Assembly (NCBI GenBank): GCA_902495305.1
Contig: CABUWG010000001.1
Coordinates: 14,045 to 78,044 of the forward strand
Direction of reading: 5' to 3'
Length of the DNA: 64,000 bases
From: an uncultured Pseudomonadota bacterium
Lineage (GTDB): Bacteria; Pseudomonadota; Alphaproteobacteria; RF32; CAG-239
Shown: piece by piece, positions 34,787 through 44,643 of the stretch
Layout: the number at the start of each line of letters is the position of its first letter
Position numbering within the stretch: position 1 is the stretch's first letter
Made by a program: the position numbers and the translations under genes
Notes under the pieces: generated by a model
What the model saw: only the letters and a program-made list of their open reading frames with translations
What the model was told of the DNA's origin: nothing
Database searches by the model: none

Positions 34787-35371
34787 ATGATATATTCATT
34801 GGATGATTTAAGCATAAGATTTAAGGATTATACCGATATAAGGGGCAAAATCGGACGAGAAGTAAAGAGTGGTCGTTTGATACCCGTAGCTCGCGGACTT
34901 TATGAAACAGATGCCAATATATCAGGGAAATATCTTGCAGGACGAATTTTCGGCCCCTCATATCTTTCATTTGATTATGCTTTATACATACATTCCCTCA
35001 TACCTGAAGTCATTTATAACACTTATACATCAGCAACATTTAAAAAGGAAAAGACCAAAAGTTATCACAATACCTTTGGAACTTTTACATATCGTGATAT
35101 TCCAAGTGATGTTTATCCGTTAGGAATTAAATTGTATCAGGAAAATGGCTATTCTTACCAAATAGCCACCCCGGAAAAAGCATTGTGCGACAAGCTTTAT
35201 TCTCTAACACCTGTTAAAAATTTACAAGAATTAAGGGAGCTTTTATTTAATGATTTAAGAATAGATGAAGATGAATTTAACAAGCTTAATAAAGAAATCA
35301 TATGCGAGCTTGCCCCCTTATATCATTCAACCAATCTTAAATTATTATGCAAGTTCATTAGGAGAAACTAA
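34787..35371 (+). CDS. abiEi: AbiEi-type antitoxin/transcriptional regulator
   Basis: 194 aa, start ATG 34787 behind GGAGG. N-terminal winged-helix part (YSLDDLSIRFKDYTDIRGKI, REVKSGRLIPVARGLYE), then the AbiEi middle region (RIFGPSYLSFDYALYIHSLIPEV, TYTSATFKKEK, GYSYQIATPEKALCDKLY). AbiEi is the antitoxin of type IV AbiE systems, countering AbiEii and repressing the operon. The toxin gene follows after two bases. Confidence 0.82.
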   Translation: MIYSLDDLSIRFKDYTDIRGKIGREVKSGRLIPVARGLYETDANISGKYLAGRIFGPSYLSFDYALYIHSLIPEVIYNTYTSATFKKEKTKSYHNTFGTFTYRDIPSDVYPLGIKLYQENGYSYQIATPEKALCDKLYSLTPVKNLQELRELLFNDLRIDEDEFNKLNKEIICELAPLYHSTNLKLLCKFIRRN

Positions 35372-35373
35372 TA

Positions 35374-36240
35374 ATGCAAACTATTTTAGAACAAATGTTA
35401 GAGCAATATAAAACCAATACTCTTGAAGAAAAGAGAAACGCCATTAAAGAAATCGTGCAAGAAGTGGCTTTATGTGGCTTATCTCGGGCAGGTTTCTTCA
35501 AAAATGCCGCCTTTTATGGAGGCACGGCTTTGCGTATTTTTTACGGACTTGACCGATTTTCTGAAGATTTGGACTTTTCTTTAATAGCCCCTAACAAAGA
35601 TTTTGAACTACAACGTTATTTTTCCGGATTGGAAAGTGAATTAGCTTCGCTTGGGTTGCAGTTTACCATTGAAGAAAAACAAAAAGCTGTGGATTCTGAT
35701 ATTAAATCTGCCTTTTTAAAAGGAAATACCAAACAACACATTTTAAGCATTTATGATATTAGAAATATCAATATTAACCCAGATGAAAACATCAAAATAA
35801 AATTTGAAATTGATACAAATCCACCTGCATTTGCTACTTTTGAAAACAAATATCGTTTATTGCCAGCCCCTTATCAGGTAAAACTTTATGATGTTCCATC
35901 TTTATTTGCAGGAAAATTGCACGCTGTAATTTGCCGGGCTTGGAGAAATAGAGTCAAAGGCAGAGATTTATATGATTATGTATTTTATTTGGCAAAACAA
36001 GCCAAGGTTAATATGCCACATCTGCAAGCAAGATTAAAAGATTCTGGGGTTTTGACGGATAATCAGTCTTTTACGCTTGAAAATTTACACACATTGCTTA
36101 ATGAGCGATTTAATACCATAGATTTTGAACAAGCAAAACAAGACGTGTTGCCGTTTATTGCCAATAAAAGCAAATTAGACTTATGGAATAAAGAGTTCTT
36201 TATTGAAATTACAAAAAACTTACAAAGCAAAGAAAATTAG
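35374..36240 (+). CDS. abiEii: AbiEii-type nucleotidyltransferase toxin
   Basis: 288 aa. Contains FYGGTALRIFYGLDRFSEDLDFSL, the GG...L and D-x-D nucleotidyltransferase motif of AbiEii/DUF1814, and later PSLFAGKLHAVICRAWRNRVKGRDLYDYVFY, the conserved Lys and Arg-Asp-Y-D-Y-V block. AbiEii blocks growth (abortive infection) by modifying a cellular target with nucleotides. Full length. Forms a two-gene operon with abiEi. Confidence 0.87.
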   Translation: MQTILEQMLEQYKTNTLEEKRNAIKEIVQEVALCGLSRAGFFKNAAFYGGTALRIFYGLDRFSEDLDFSLIAPNKDFELQRYFSGLESELASLGLQFTIEEKQKAVDSDIKSAFLKGNTKQHILSIYDIRNININPDENIKIKFEIDTNPPAFATFENKYRLLPAPYQVKLYDVPSLFAGKLHAVICRAWRNRVKGRDLYDYVFYLAKQAKVNMPHLQARLKDSGVLTDNQSFTLENLHTLLNERFNTIDFEQAKQDVLPFIANKSKLDLWNKEFFIEITKNLQSKEN

Positions 36241-36259
36241 CTTTTCTTAACTACAAAAT

Positions 36260-37381
36260 TTATACTATTTCTTTTGCTAATTCATTAACTCGTTTCATAT
36301 CGCCGCTTTTGTAGGCAATAAGGAGCGGATAGTAGTATTTTGAGCCTTTACCTTCGCCGCGGTAAGGGATTCTTTGGATGCCGCTTGCTTTATCTTCCTT
36401 GCGCATAGCAAGCAAGGTATTATACGAAAGCCCTAAAATGCTTGCTGCTTGTTTGATATTAACCCAGTCAGATTTAATCGCAATGTCAATTTCCAGCCCG
36501 TCTTTATCAAGTTTCTTGTCAGCCGCAATCGCACCGACATTTTGTTCGTAAAACTTGGCTTCTTTGCCATATCCGCTTTTGTTTAAGGCGGTCAGGAAAC
36601 TTTTAAAGCCGTCTTTGGCAGTTTGGGTAATAAACGGGGCAAAGCTCAAATTCTGGATTTTGACTTCATCTTCAAATTTAGCATTCTTAAAGCTGACTTC
36701 GCGGAAGAAAGTCAGATATTCCAAAACGCTCTTAAACGGAATAACGCTTTCATCAAAATTCACAGTGCCTTTGAAAAGGGTATTTCTGATTTCCAGATGA
36801 TAAAGACCTAGATTTCCTTTGGCATTAAAAGTATGCATATTCAGGCGACTGTTTTCATTAAACAAACAACGGTCAATTTCTACCGGAACACGGGTATGTA
36901 TTTCATCAAAGTTCAGACTGCCGTTAAAAACACAACTGTTAAATTCTATCGGGGCGTCCGGTTCTTCATCGCGGAGACGTACATTGTAAGCTTCTTCAAA
37001 CAAACAGTCGTAAAATCCGACGCCGGCCGGCGGAATATCAATTCCGTCATTAACCCCAAAACGACAGTTAATGAAATATAAAACGCTGATATAAGGCGAA
37101 CTGGTGGCACTGAACAAAGCTCCGGCAGAAGTTACATCACCGAAATCAAAGCCTTTGAAACAAATTCCGATAAGGCAGCCCTGCAAAAATACTTTGATAT
37201 TCTTAAGCTCACGCCGGAGGGGCATCTTTTCATTATTTGGCAACAAGTTATTGATGGCCGGCACAATGTCTTCTTCAAAGTCATAATCATAAGGAACATA
37301 CTCTTTGCCGCTATCGCTGATGTATTGTAAAACTTCGCCTTTGGATTGGAAAAGTCCTTGTTTGAAATTAAGATGTGCCAT
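36260..37381 (-). CDS. Beta-helix protein fused to an HTH tail (island module copy 1)
   Basis: 373 aa. Residues 60-255 consist of short strand-like stretches (LYFINCRFG, VGFYDCLFEEAYN, FNSCVFNGSLNFDE, RNTLFKGTVNFDES), resembling pentapeptide/beta-helix repeats. The C-terminal 70 residues (SDWVNIKQAASILGLSYNTL, LAMRKEDKASGIQRIPYRGE) look like an excisionase-type HTH with a wing. In copy 2 the same two parts are separate genes (58031-59377 and 57709-57993). It is divergent from the recombinase operon, so a regulator of that operon or excision factor is a reasonable guess. Confidence 0.72.
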   Translation of the reverse strand: MAHLNFKQGLFQSKGEVLQYISDSGKEYVPYDYDFEEDIVPAINNLLPNNEKMPLRRELKNIKVFLQGCLIGICFKGFDFGDVTSAGALFSATSSPYISVLYFINCRFGVNDGIDIPPAGVGFYDCLFEEAYNVRLRDEEPDAPIEFNSCVFNGSLNFDEIHTRVPVEIDRCLFNENSRLNMHTFNAKGNLGLYHLEIRNTLFKGTVNFDESVIPFKSVLEYLTFFREVSFKNAKFEDEVKIQNLSFAPFITQTAKDGFKSFLTALNKSGYGKEAKFYEQNVGAIAADKKLDKDGLEIDIAIKSDWVNIKQAASILGLSYNTLLAMRKEDKASGIQRIPYRGEGKGSKYYYPLLIAYKSGDMKRVNELAKEIV

Positions 37382-37591
37382 AGTTCCTCACAAATGCCTC
37401 GTTTAACTTTAATCAGATTAGGCATAAACAAGTTTAATTTCGCTTAAAAAACATCAAAATTTTGCGATTCTCTGCCGTTTTTATCAAAAAAACACCATTT
37501 CCTTCCAAACTTTTTACCCCGCTAAATACAGCAATATCTATTTAAATACATTTAAAAACGAGTTTCTTGAAAATGCTTAAAAAACAAAGCA

Positions 37592-37621
37592 TTGACTTTC
37601 ATTTTTTGTTAAGCTCATACT
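37592..37621 (+). promoter_or_regulatory. Promoter of island module copy 1
   Basis: TTGACT, 18-bp spacer, CATACT. Copy 2 has TTGACT, 18 bp, CATAAT at 59605-59634. Upstream, the segment 37505-37557 is also conserved between the copies (AAACTTTTTACC, CAATATCTATTTAAATA). Confidence 0.65.
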
Positions 37622-37674
37622 AATTTCATCAAAGCAATGGTGCTTTGTATAACAATTTAACGAAAGGAACAAAA

Positions 37675-37782
37675 ATGAATTTTTTATACTGCTTAATCAA
37701 TTCTTTCAGGCAGAACTATAAAGCCAAAAAAGAATACCAAAAATTAGAACACCTCGTCAAAATGGCACGCTTTGCCTATTAA
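37675..37782 (+). CDS. Conserved 35-residue small protein (module copy 1)
   Basis: ATG behind CGAAAGGAAC; the product ends in MARFAY. Copy 2 has an ORF of exactly the same length (59690-59797) at the same place with the same ribosome site and a related end (MTRLAH), while the sequence between has diverged. Basic, possibly helical, function unknown. Length conservation with sequence divergence argues that it is translated, perhaps as a leader peptide. Confidence 0.55.
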   Translation: MNFLYCLINSFRQNYKAKKEYQKLEHLVKMARFAY

Positions 37783-37910
37783 AATAAGCAACCAATAAAA
37801 ATCATTACATCAACCATTTAACTCCAAATGGCTCGCTGGGAGACCAGTTTGTCATAAAGAATTATTATGCTCTTTTTTAACAATTAACCTACTTTTGAAA
37901 GGAAAATAAA

Positions 37911-38426
37911 ATGAAAGATTTTTTAGGAAAATACAAAGCACAAAAAATTGAAACTTCACAGGACGAAGGTAAATTGACCCTGATTACAGCAAAAGAACGC
38001 ATTTTAAAGTTGTTAGCCGACAATATAAGAAACTTCAAAGACGATAACTGGAATCTGCAAAACCGGATGAACAAGCTGATGATTGACACCGAAAATAACA
38101 CAATTTTCAGCTTGCGACTGGGTGGTAAAAAGATTGTCCGCTACTCTTTGGATTTATTGGATACCATGCAGAAAATGCAATTTTTGGCTGATTTCCACAC
38201 GAGCGTTTCAAATGGAGAGTTTGATGAAGACATCTTAAACTTCTTGGCTAAAGAGGTAGATATCGCCAATCAGCGTAAAAAAGAAGCCAATGAACGCAGG
38301 CGACTGAAAAAACAGGAAGAACGCGAAAAACGTGCTGAAGCTGCTCGTCAAAGAACTCTTGCTGCGGCAGAACCGTTGTTAAACAAAGAGTTGATACCCA
38401 ATCTCTCGCTTTATGAACAACTCTAA
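37911..38426 (+). CDS. Conserved module protein of 171 aa (copy 1)
   Basis: Family not recognised. About 60% identical in sight to 59938-60474 (MKDFLGKYKA/MKNFLEKYNA, IFSLRLGGKKIVRYSLDLL/IFSLRLGGKRIARYSLDLL, EANERRRLKK, TLAAAEPLL/TVAAAEPLL). A compact N-terminal domain (1-120) is followed by a highly basic helix (QRKKEANERRRLKKQEERE) that could bind nucleic acid. Ribosome site GAAAGG. In both copies it precedes a hairpin, a 73-aa ORF and the large serine recombinase, so it may be a recombination accessory or replication-related factor. Confidence 0.78.
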   Translation: MKDFLGKYKAQKIETSQDEGKLTLITAKERILKLLADNIRNFKDDNWNLQNRMNKLMIDTENNTIFSLRLGGKKIVRYSLDLLDTMQKMQFLADFHTSVSNGEFDEDILNFLAKEVDIANQRKKEANERRRLKKQEEREKRAEAARQRTLAAAEPLLNKELIPNLSLYEQL

Positions 38427-38439
38427 AATTCAGGAACCT

Positions 38440-38468
38440 TATCAGAGGGGAACAAAGCCCCTCTGATA
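38440..38468 (+). other. Conserved hairpin in module copy 1
   Basis: TATCAGAGGGG/CCCCTCTGATA, 11-bp perfect stem with a 7-base loop, no T-tract after it. The corresponding hairpin of copy 2 (60485-60515) keeps pairing with a different stem sequence. Confidence 0.6.
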
Positions 38469-38535
38469 TAAAATCATGCAAAAACAAAATGCTAACCTAG
38501 TTTTTGCTTGAGTTTCGGTAAAGGAATACGATACA

Positions 38536-38757
38536 ATGACAACAAGATTAAAAGAAATATTGCAAGACATTGCCCCAAAATCGTTATCGGATATGGAATT
38601 GGAGGCCGCTGCCCGCAATTTGATAGGTTTTGCCAAATGTTTGTTAGCAATGAAACAGGAGATTTTAAGAAATGAAAGCAGTCATACTAACTCGCGTATC
38701 AACCAAAATGCAGGAAAACGGTTGGAGCTTAACCGCACAAAGCACTCGGCTTTTTGA
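38536..38757 (+). CDS. 73-residue module protein overlapping the recombinase start (copy 1)
   Basis: ATG 38536 behind AAAGGAA; the last 86 bases overlap the start of the serine recombinase in another frame. Copy 2 (60586-60807) has identical length and overlap. Shared core LKEILQDIAPKSLSD/LKEALQNISSKPVSN, LIGFAKCLLAMKQEIL/LIGFAKCLLTMQREIL. The core lies before the overlap, so its conservation is not a by-product of the recombinase. Function unknown; translation coupling with the recombinase likely. Confidence 0.65.
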   Translation: MTTRLKEILQDIAPKSLSDMELEAAARNLIGFAKCLLAMKQEILRNESSHTNSRINQNAGKRLELNRTKHSAF

Positions 38758-40417
38758 TTATGCCGACCGTAAAGATTTGGAGGTTATCAAAACTTTTGAA
38801 ATTATAGAAAGTTCTACTCACGGTGAACGCAAGCAATTTATGGAAATGATTGCTTTTTGCAAACGTCAACGTGAAACAATCGCCATCATTGCTGATACGG
38901 TTGACCGTGTGCAACGCTCTTTTAAGGAAAGCGTGCTTCTTGACGAGCTGATGAAGCAAAATAAGATTGAGCTTCACTTTTACCGAGAAGGAATGGTCTT
39001 AAACAGCCAATCCTCATCCGTTGATATTATGCGTTGGGATTTCTCGGTAATGGGTGCAAAAGCCTATGTTTTGCAGCTTGCGGAAAATATCCGCCGTTCT
39101 AATGAGCAAAAGAACAAAAACGGTGAAATCACGGGAATGGCACCAATCGGCTATGAAAATTTTATTGATGAGCGAGGAAAGAAATTTGTCCGCCCAAAAG
39201 AACCGGAAGCAAGCATTATAAAAAAGATATTTGAGCTTTATTCAGTAGGGAATATAAGTGTCGGAGAGTCCGTTAAATATGCTGAATTATTAGGATTGAA
39301 AACAAAGGCTGGTAAGAAAATCGGCAGAAACACGATTTATTATATTTTGGATAATCCGTTTTATTATGGTGAAATGCGAACTAAAAGAGGTCTAATCAGG
39401 CACATCTACCAACCATTGATAACCAAAGAACTTTGGGATTTGTGTCAAGAAAGAAAAGCCGAACATAACTCAAATATCAGTAGTCCGAATGTAACTAAAG
39501 AGCCATTTGTTCTGCAAGGCATCATTAGATGCGGTATAACAAATAAGCTTTGTGTTTGTGAAGTGAAAAGGAAAAAATACAGTTATATTTTCAGCTATAA
39601 TATTAATGGAGAAAGATTATATGCACATGAGGAAACCATTTTAAAAGAGTTAGAAACGATATTAAACCGCATCAAATTGCCGGCAAATGTTGTAGAAGAA
39701 CTTAAAGAAGAGCTCAAAAAAGCCAAGTCAAATGAACGAAAATATTGTCGCGATGCTATAACAAAGCTCAAAACCGAACAAGAAAAGTTTAAGGATAAAC
39801 TAGACCACTTGTTTGATTTAAGGCTTGACGGAGAACTTGACCGAAAAACCTTTGATACCAAGCGAAACGACCTGCAATTAAAGATGAATCGCCTGAAAAA
39901 TAAAATCATTGCCCACGAAAAGGCAGACGATTCCTTTAACTGTACGATATTAGAACTTTTAGACATCGCAACCGAAGCAGGATATTTGTTCTCTCATTCA
40001 CGAAATATAGAACTTAAAAGGTTTCTGTTACGCTTTGTTTTCAAGAATTTATGGCTGACAGAGGGAAAATTAACCTACGCACTAAACTTCCCATTTAATG
40101 AGTTTGAAACAATCAAATTTAAGAAAATCGGTCAGACAGCGTTAGAACACACAGAAACCAAGCAGAATAAGGCTTTGCGAGGATTTGACAGCAAAATCGT
40201 AGGAAATGACAATACACAATCGTTAGAACACCAAAATGCTGATAAAAAACAAGAAGTTAGACCTCAAAATCTAACCTCTGTTCAGTCTGGCTGGCGAGAT
40301 GATGGTGAATCAGAAAGAAAATCAGCCCCAATTTATAGTATTTTTGTTAGTCAACATGATAAAATTTTAGCGATGAAAGAGCAAGTCTTACTCATCAGAG
40401 GATTGCTTGCTGTCTAA
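38672..40417 (+). CDS. Large serine recombinase (module copy 1)
   Basis: 581 aa. N-terminal resolvase domain with catalytic Ser10 in ILTRVSTKMQ, then Arg residues in TVDRVQRSFKE and HGERKQF. The recombinase (PF07508-like) domain includes GMAPIGYENFIDERGK, NTIYYILDNPFYYGEM; a zinc-ribbon-like region (IIRCGITNKLCVCEVK) and a coiled coil (330-440) follow. This is the layout of phage-type serine integrases that recombine attP with attB. The last 70 residues differ from copy 2 except for QSGW, where a frame or end change seems to have occurred. Confidence 0.92.
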   Translation: MKAVILTRVSTKMQENGWSLTAQSTRLFDYADRKDLEVIKTFEIIESSTHGERKQFMEMIAFCKRQRETIAIIADTVDRVQRSFKESVLLDELMKQNKIELHFYREGMVLNSQSSSVDIMRWDFSVMGAKAYVLQLAENIRRSNEQKNKNGEITGMAPIGYENFIDERGKKFVRPKEPEASIIKKIFELYSVGNISVGESVKYAELLGLKTKAGKKIGRNTIYYILDNPFYYGEMRTKRGLIRHIYQPLITKELWDLCQERKAEHNSNISSPNVTKEPFVLQGIIRCGITNKLCVCEVKRKKYSYIFSYNINGERLYAHEETILKELETILNRIKLPANVVEELKEELKKAKSNERKYCRDAITKLKTEQEKFKDKLDHLFDLRLDGELDRKTFDTKRNDLQLKMNRLKNKIIAHEKADDSFNCTILELLDIATEAGYLFSHSRNIELKRFLLRFVFKNLWLTEGKLTYALNFPFNEFETIKFKKIGQTALEHTETKQNKALRGFDSKIVGNDNTQSLEHQNADKKQEVRPQNLTSVQSGWRDDGESERKSAPIYSIFVSQHDKILAMKEQVLLIRGLLAV

Positions 40418-40614
40418 AGTCAGTTCCATCCAAAAACACAAGGGATAAATCACATTTTCGTAAAAAATCTTCAATTATACAGGTGGAAGTGCTGAATAAT
40501 CCATTGTTTTTGTTGTGAATAATAAAAATGTAGATATACTACATATTAAAAGATTCACTAATTTTAAACTATAATAGAATTACAATCTCGAAAAATTAAT
40601 ACAGAGGACTTGAT

Positions 40615-41253
40615 ATGGCATACATTTTTATGGATGAAAGCGGAGATTTAGGGTTTGATAAGAGTAAAGCTCGTAGTTCGAAAAATTTTCTTATAACCTT
40701 TTTCTTTTGCGATAACCCTAATCCATTTGAAAAGATTGTAAAGAAGACATTTCTTTCTATGCCTCAAGATAAGCAAAAAAATCATTGCGGAACGCTTCAT
40801 GCTTGCCATGAGCATCCGAAAACTAAAATGAAATTGTATAATTTGCTGAAAGAAAAACAAGATTTCTCAATTATGGTGATACGCTTAAATAAGTCAAAAG
40901 TATATACCGATTTGCAAAATGAAAAAAATGTTCTCTATAATTACATAACGAATATTTTATTGGATAGGATTATTAGCAAGAAGTTATGCAATACTAGAGA
41001 GCCGATATATTTTGTTGCATCACAAAAGGATACAAACAAATATTTGAATAAAGTATTTACAGATTACATCAAGACAAAAGTCAAAAATAGAATTGATTTG
41101 AAACTAGAAATCAAATCGTCATCAAGACATAAATGTCTTCAAATTGTAGATTTTCTATCTTGGGGAATATTCCAAAAATACGAACATAATGACGAGAGTT
41201 ATTATGAAATGGTAAAAAAATTCATTGTTGAAGATTATTTGCTATTTAAATAA
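40615..41253 (+). CDS. DUF3800 protein
   Basis: 212 aa. Begins AYIFMDESGDLGFD, the Asp/Glu motif of DUF3800, and ends with LQIVDFLSWGIFQKYEH, the second acidic motif of this RNase H-like fold family. HACHEHPKTKMKLYNLL contributes a conserved Lys region. DUF3800 proteins are common next to defence and mobile genes; a nuclease activity is expected, not shown. Located between the module copy 1 recombinase and the type I restriction operon. Confidence 0.85.
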   Translation: MAYIFMDESGDLGFDKSKARSSKNFLITFFFCDNPNPFEKIVKKTFLSMPQDKQKNHCGTLHACHEHPKTKMKLYNLLKEKQDFSIMVIRLNKSKVYTDLQNEKNVLYNYITNILLDRIISKKLCNTREPIYFVASQKDTNKYLNKVFTDYIKTKVKNRIDLKLEIKSSSRHKCLQIVDFLSWGIFQKYEHNDESYYEMVKKFIVEDYLLFK

Positions 41254-41592
41254 AGAATACAGGAAACCTTACGAACTATTTACGAGGAACGTTCAGAACC
41301 CCATCCGTAAGGATTTACTCCTGTTACTTATAATATAGTATACAAATATTAAAAAATCAATAATTTTTCTAAAAAAGTAGAAAAATGTTAATATGTAAGG
41401 AAAGCTCAGGAAAACCTACGTTTGTAAATAAGCTAAAGACAAAACCATTAAATTAATGGGAGTGATAAAAAAGAATAATATTAACCAAAGTAAGACAGGT
41501 TTATTTTGTTGACTTTGAGAAATATTTTAGTTGATTCTTAACAGTTGTATTTGTAGTGTATTATTAGATGGTTAATGAAAAGAGAAAATTAG
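41254..41592. other. Intergenic region with a large hairpin before hsdR
   Basis: No gene. At 41259-41324 the strand can fold as ACAGGA...CCTTACG / CGTAAGG...TCCTGT, with a GAACGTTC palindrome inside the 33-base loop. No T-tract. The remainder up to 41592 is AT-rich and should contain the hsdR promoter, which I could not place with confidence. Confidence 0.4.
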
Positions 41593-44500
41593 ATGACTTT
41601 TAATGAAGATACGCGAGTTAAAATTCCTGCAATTCTAACCTTAACAAGATTAGGTTATGATTATATTTCATTAAAAGGTAGAGATGATATAGACCAAGAA
41701 ACAAATATTTTTAAGGATATTTTTTTCAAAAATATCAGAAAACTTAATCCTTCAGTAGAAGAAACAAATATTCAAAAGTTTTTCCAAAAAATACAGCTGA
41801 TGCTTGATAATGATGATTTGGGCAAAGAATTTTATCAAAATCTAATAAAACCGACAGATATTAAGCTCATAGATTGGGAACATATTGAAAATAACCAACT
41901 CAATGTTTGTACGGAACTTACCTATGGAAATAAAGATGAAGATAATTTTCGTCCTGATATTACATTACTTATAAATGGTATTCCTCTAGCATTTATTGAA
42001 GTGAAAAAGCCAAATAATCGTGAAGGCATTATGGCGGAGAGAAATAGAATTGAAACTCGTTTTAAGAACAGAAAATTCCGTCGTTATATTAATATTTCCC
42101 AGATCCTATTATTCTCAAATAATATGGAGTATGAGGATGAAGATGTAGAGCCAATTCAAGGAGCTTTTTATGCAACAGTTAGCAAAGGAAAAGCTTTTTT
42201 TAACCAATTTAAGGAAGAGCCAGACAATAGAGCTTGGCTCTTTGGGCAACTTAAAGATGAAAAGGATGAAGTTGAAAATACTATATTAAAAGATACAAAC
42301 TATGCTGTTATGAAAGCTAGTAAGGAATTTGAATTAAATAAACGACCAGATAGACCAACTAATAGAGCTATAATTTCGTTATTCTCTCCTGCAAGAATTT
42401 ATGATTTTCTTCGTTTTGGATTGGCTTACGTTGAATATGATGATGAAGATGGTAAGCATATTTTACAAAAGCATATAATGCGCTATCCGCAGTTTTTTGC
42501 GAGCAAAGCAATTCAAACGGCATTAAATAATAATACCAAAAAAGGCATTATATGGCATACGCAAGGATCTGGAAAAACTGCTTTAGCCTATTTTAATGTT
42601 CATTGGTTAACAGATTACTTTGCTCGGCAGAATATTATACCAAAATTTTATTTTATTGTTGATCGCATTGATTTACGAAATCAAGCAAAAGCAGAGTTTA
42701 CAATTCGCGGCCTAGAAGTTCATGAAATTGAGGATAAAGAAGATTTTAAAAGAGATTTACAACGAAATTCTACAAGAAAAGGTAATAATGGTCAGGCAGA
42801 AATAACAGTTTTAAACATCCATAAGTTTTCCGAAGATGCAAGAGCCACAAAGAAAAGTGACTATAATGTTAATACCCAAAGGGTTTATTTTATTGATGAG
42901 GCACACAGAAGCTATAATCCTAAAGGTAGTTTTCTAGTTAACTTGATACAATCAGATCCAAATGCCATAATTATTTCTCTTACAGGTACTCCTCTTTTAG
43001 GAAAGGGAGAAACAAGAATTGCTACTAAGGACATTTTTGGAGATTATATACACAAATACTATTATAATCAATCTATTGCTGATGGATATACATTAAGACT
43101 AATACGAGAAGAGATAGAAACGGAATACAAACTTCATTTAAAGAAAATTTTTGAAGAACTGGAAATCCAAGAAGGTGATGCTAGGAAGAAGCAAATACTC
43201 GCTCACAATAATTTCTGTACCCCACTTTTAGAATACATAGTACAAGACTTGAGAAAAGCACGCATCCAACACAGCAATGATACTATCGGAGGAATGGTTG
43301 TTTGTGATAGCTCCGAACAAGCAGAAGTTTTATTCTCATTATTCAAAGAAATATATGAGGGAAAAGCGAAGGATAAGCATACGCTCAGTACGGCAGCCCT
43401 TATATTGCATAACGAAGGCGATAAGCAAAGTCGTAAAGATAGTGTCAAAAGTTTCAAAAATGGTAAGATTGATATATTATTTGTTTATAATATGCTCTTA
43501 ACAGGATTTGACGCTCCTCGTTTAAAGAAATTATATCTTGGTCGTGTGATTAAAGAACATAACCTTTTACAGACATTAACTCGTGTAAATAGACCTTATG
43601 AGAACTTTAGATATGGTTATGTTGTAGATTTTGCCGATATTAAGAAAGAATTTGATAAAACAAATAGGGCATACTGGAAAGAACTGCAAGCAGATTGGGG
43701 TAGTGATATAACTGGCTATGACAAATTATTCAAATCGGCAAATGAGATTGAAAGAGATATTCAAGATATTAAAAATATTTTATGGGAATATGAAACAGAT
43801 AATGCAGAAATTTTTCAACAACAAATAAGTGAAATAAAAGACAAAGGGGCACTTCAAAAAATAGCTAAAGCTTTAAAATTAGCATCTGAGCTATATAATC
43901 TGATTAGATTAAATGGATATGACGAACTTATTGCAAAACTAGATTTTCATAAGTTTAGGAGATTGTTGTCTGAAGTAGAAAATCGTATTGCTAAAATAAA
44001 CCAAAGCGAAGCCTTAAAAGCAGGGCAAGACATTACACAGTTATTAAATGAAGCGTTAGAAGATTCAATATTTATTTTTAGAAAAACAGGTGAGAGTCAA
44101 TTAGATTTGGCTGCTAATAGTTTCAAAGATGCACTTCGTAAGACAAGGGAGGCAATGGAACGCTCTCCTGATAAAAAAGACCCAATATGGGTTTCTTTAA
44201 AAGAAGAAATTGAACGTTTACTAAGGAATAAGAATTGGGAAGAAGCAGATGCAGAAGATATTGAAAGAGGAACAAAAATATTAGATGATATATATGCTCG
44301 CATTTCTGAATTAAATCGTAAAGCACTTTTGTTATCTGCAAAATATGAAGGAGATTTGAAATATGTAAGACTCCATCACGAATTTATTCGTATGGGGTTA
44401 TCCCAAAATGAACAAAAAGTATATGATATACTTATGCAAATAAAGCGAAATACGGATGAAACTTTGTTGTTAAATGGAAATATTCTTGCTAGCAACGATG

Positions 44501-44643
44501 CTTATTTTGAAAGCTATATTCAGCAACAGGTAATCCAAGTATTTAAATCAAATGCTATCAAACTGAATCCAGAAGTTGCAAAACTTGTGAAATCAGTTAT
44601 TGTCCGTGAGTATATAAATGAACGTGAAGGTATCGCAGAATGA
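41593..44643 (+). CDS. hsdR: Type I restriction enzyme subunit R (HsdR)
   Basis: 1016 aa. N-terminal nuclease domain with DITLLINGIPLAFIEVKKP (D...E-x-K). SF2 translocase: Walker A IIWHTQGSGKTALAY, FIDEAHRSYNP (DEAH), SLTGTPLLG, VYNMLLTGFDAPRLKKLYLG, TLTRVNRPY. Long helical C-terminus contacts the methyltransferase. It translocates DNA and cuts unmodified DNA. First gene of the operon; its TGA overlaps the hsdM ATG. Confidence 0.95.
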   Translation: MTFNEDTRVKIPAILTLTRLGYDYISLKGRDDIDQETNIFKDIFFKNIRKLNPSVEETNIQKFFQKIQLMLDNDDLGKEFYQNLIKPTDIKLIDWEHIENNQLNVCTELTYGNKDEDNFRPDITLLINGIPLAFIEVKKPNNREGIMAERNRIETRFKNRKFRRYINISQILLFSNNMEYEDEDVEPIQGAFYATVSKGKAFFNQFKEEPDNRAWLFGQLKDEKDEVENTILKDTNYAVMKASKEFELNKRPDRPTNRAIISLFSPARIYDFLRFGLAYVEYDDEDGKHILQKHIMRYPQFFASKAIQTALNNNTKKGIIWHTQGSGKTALAYFNVHWLTDYFARQNIIPKFYFIVDRIDLRNQAKAEFTIRGLEVHEIEDKEDFKRDLQRNSTRKGNNGQAEITVLNIHKFSEDARATKKSDYNVNTQRVYFIDEAHRSYNPKGSFLVNLIQSDPNAIIISLTGTPLLGKGETRIATKDIFGDYIHKYYYNQSIADGYTLRLIREEIETEYKLHLKKIFEELEIQEGDARKKQILAHNNFCTPLLEYIVQDLRKARIQHSNDTIGGMVVCDSSEQAEVLFSLFKEIYEGKAKDKHTLSTAALILHNEGDKQSRKDSVKSFKNGKIDILFVYNMLLTGFDAPRLKKLYLGRVIKEHNLLQTLTRVNRPYENFRYGYVVDFADIKKEFDKTNRAYWKELQADWGSDITGYDKLFKSANEIERDIQDIKNILWEYETDNAEIFQQQISEIKDKGALQKIAKALKLASELYNLIRLNGYDELIAKLDFHKFRRLLSEVENRIAKINQSEALKAGQDITQLLNEALEDSIFIFRKTGESQLDLAANSFKDALRKTREAMERSPDKKDPIWVSLKEEIERLLRNKNWEEADAEDIERGTKILDDIYARISELNRKALLLSAKYEGDLKYVRLHHEFIRMGLSQNEQKVYDILMQIKRNTDETLLLNGNILASNDAYFESYIQQQVIQVFKSNAIKLNPEVAKLVKSVIVREYINEREGIAE

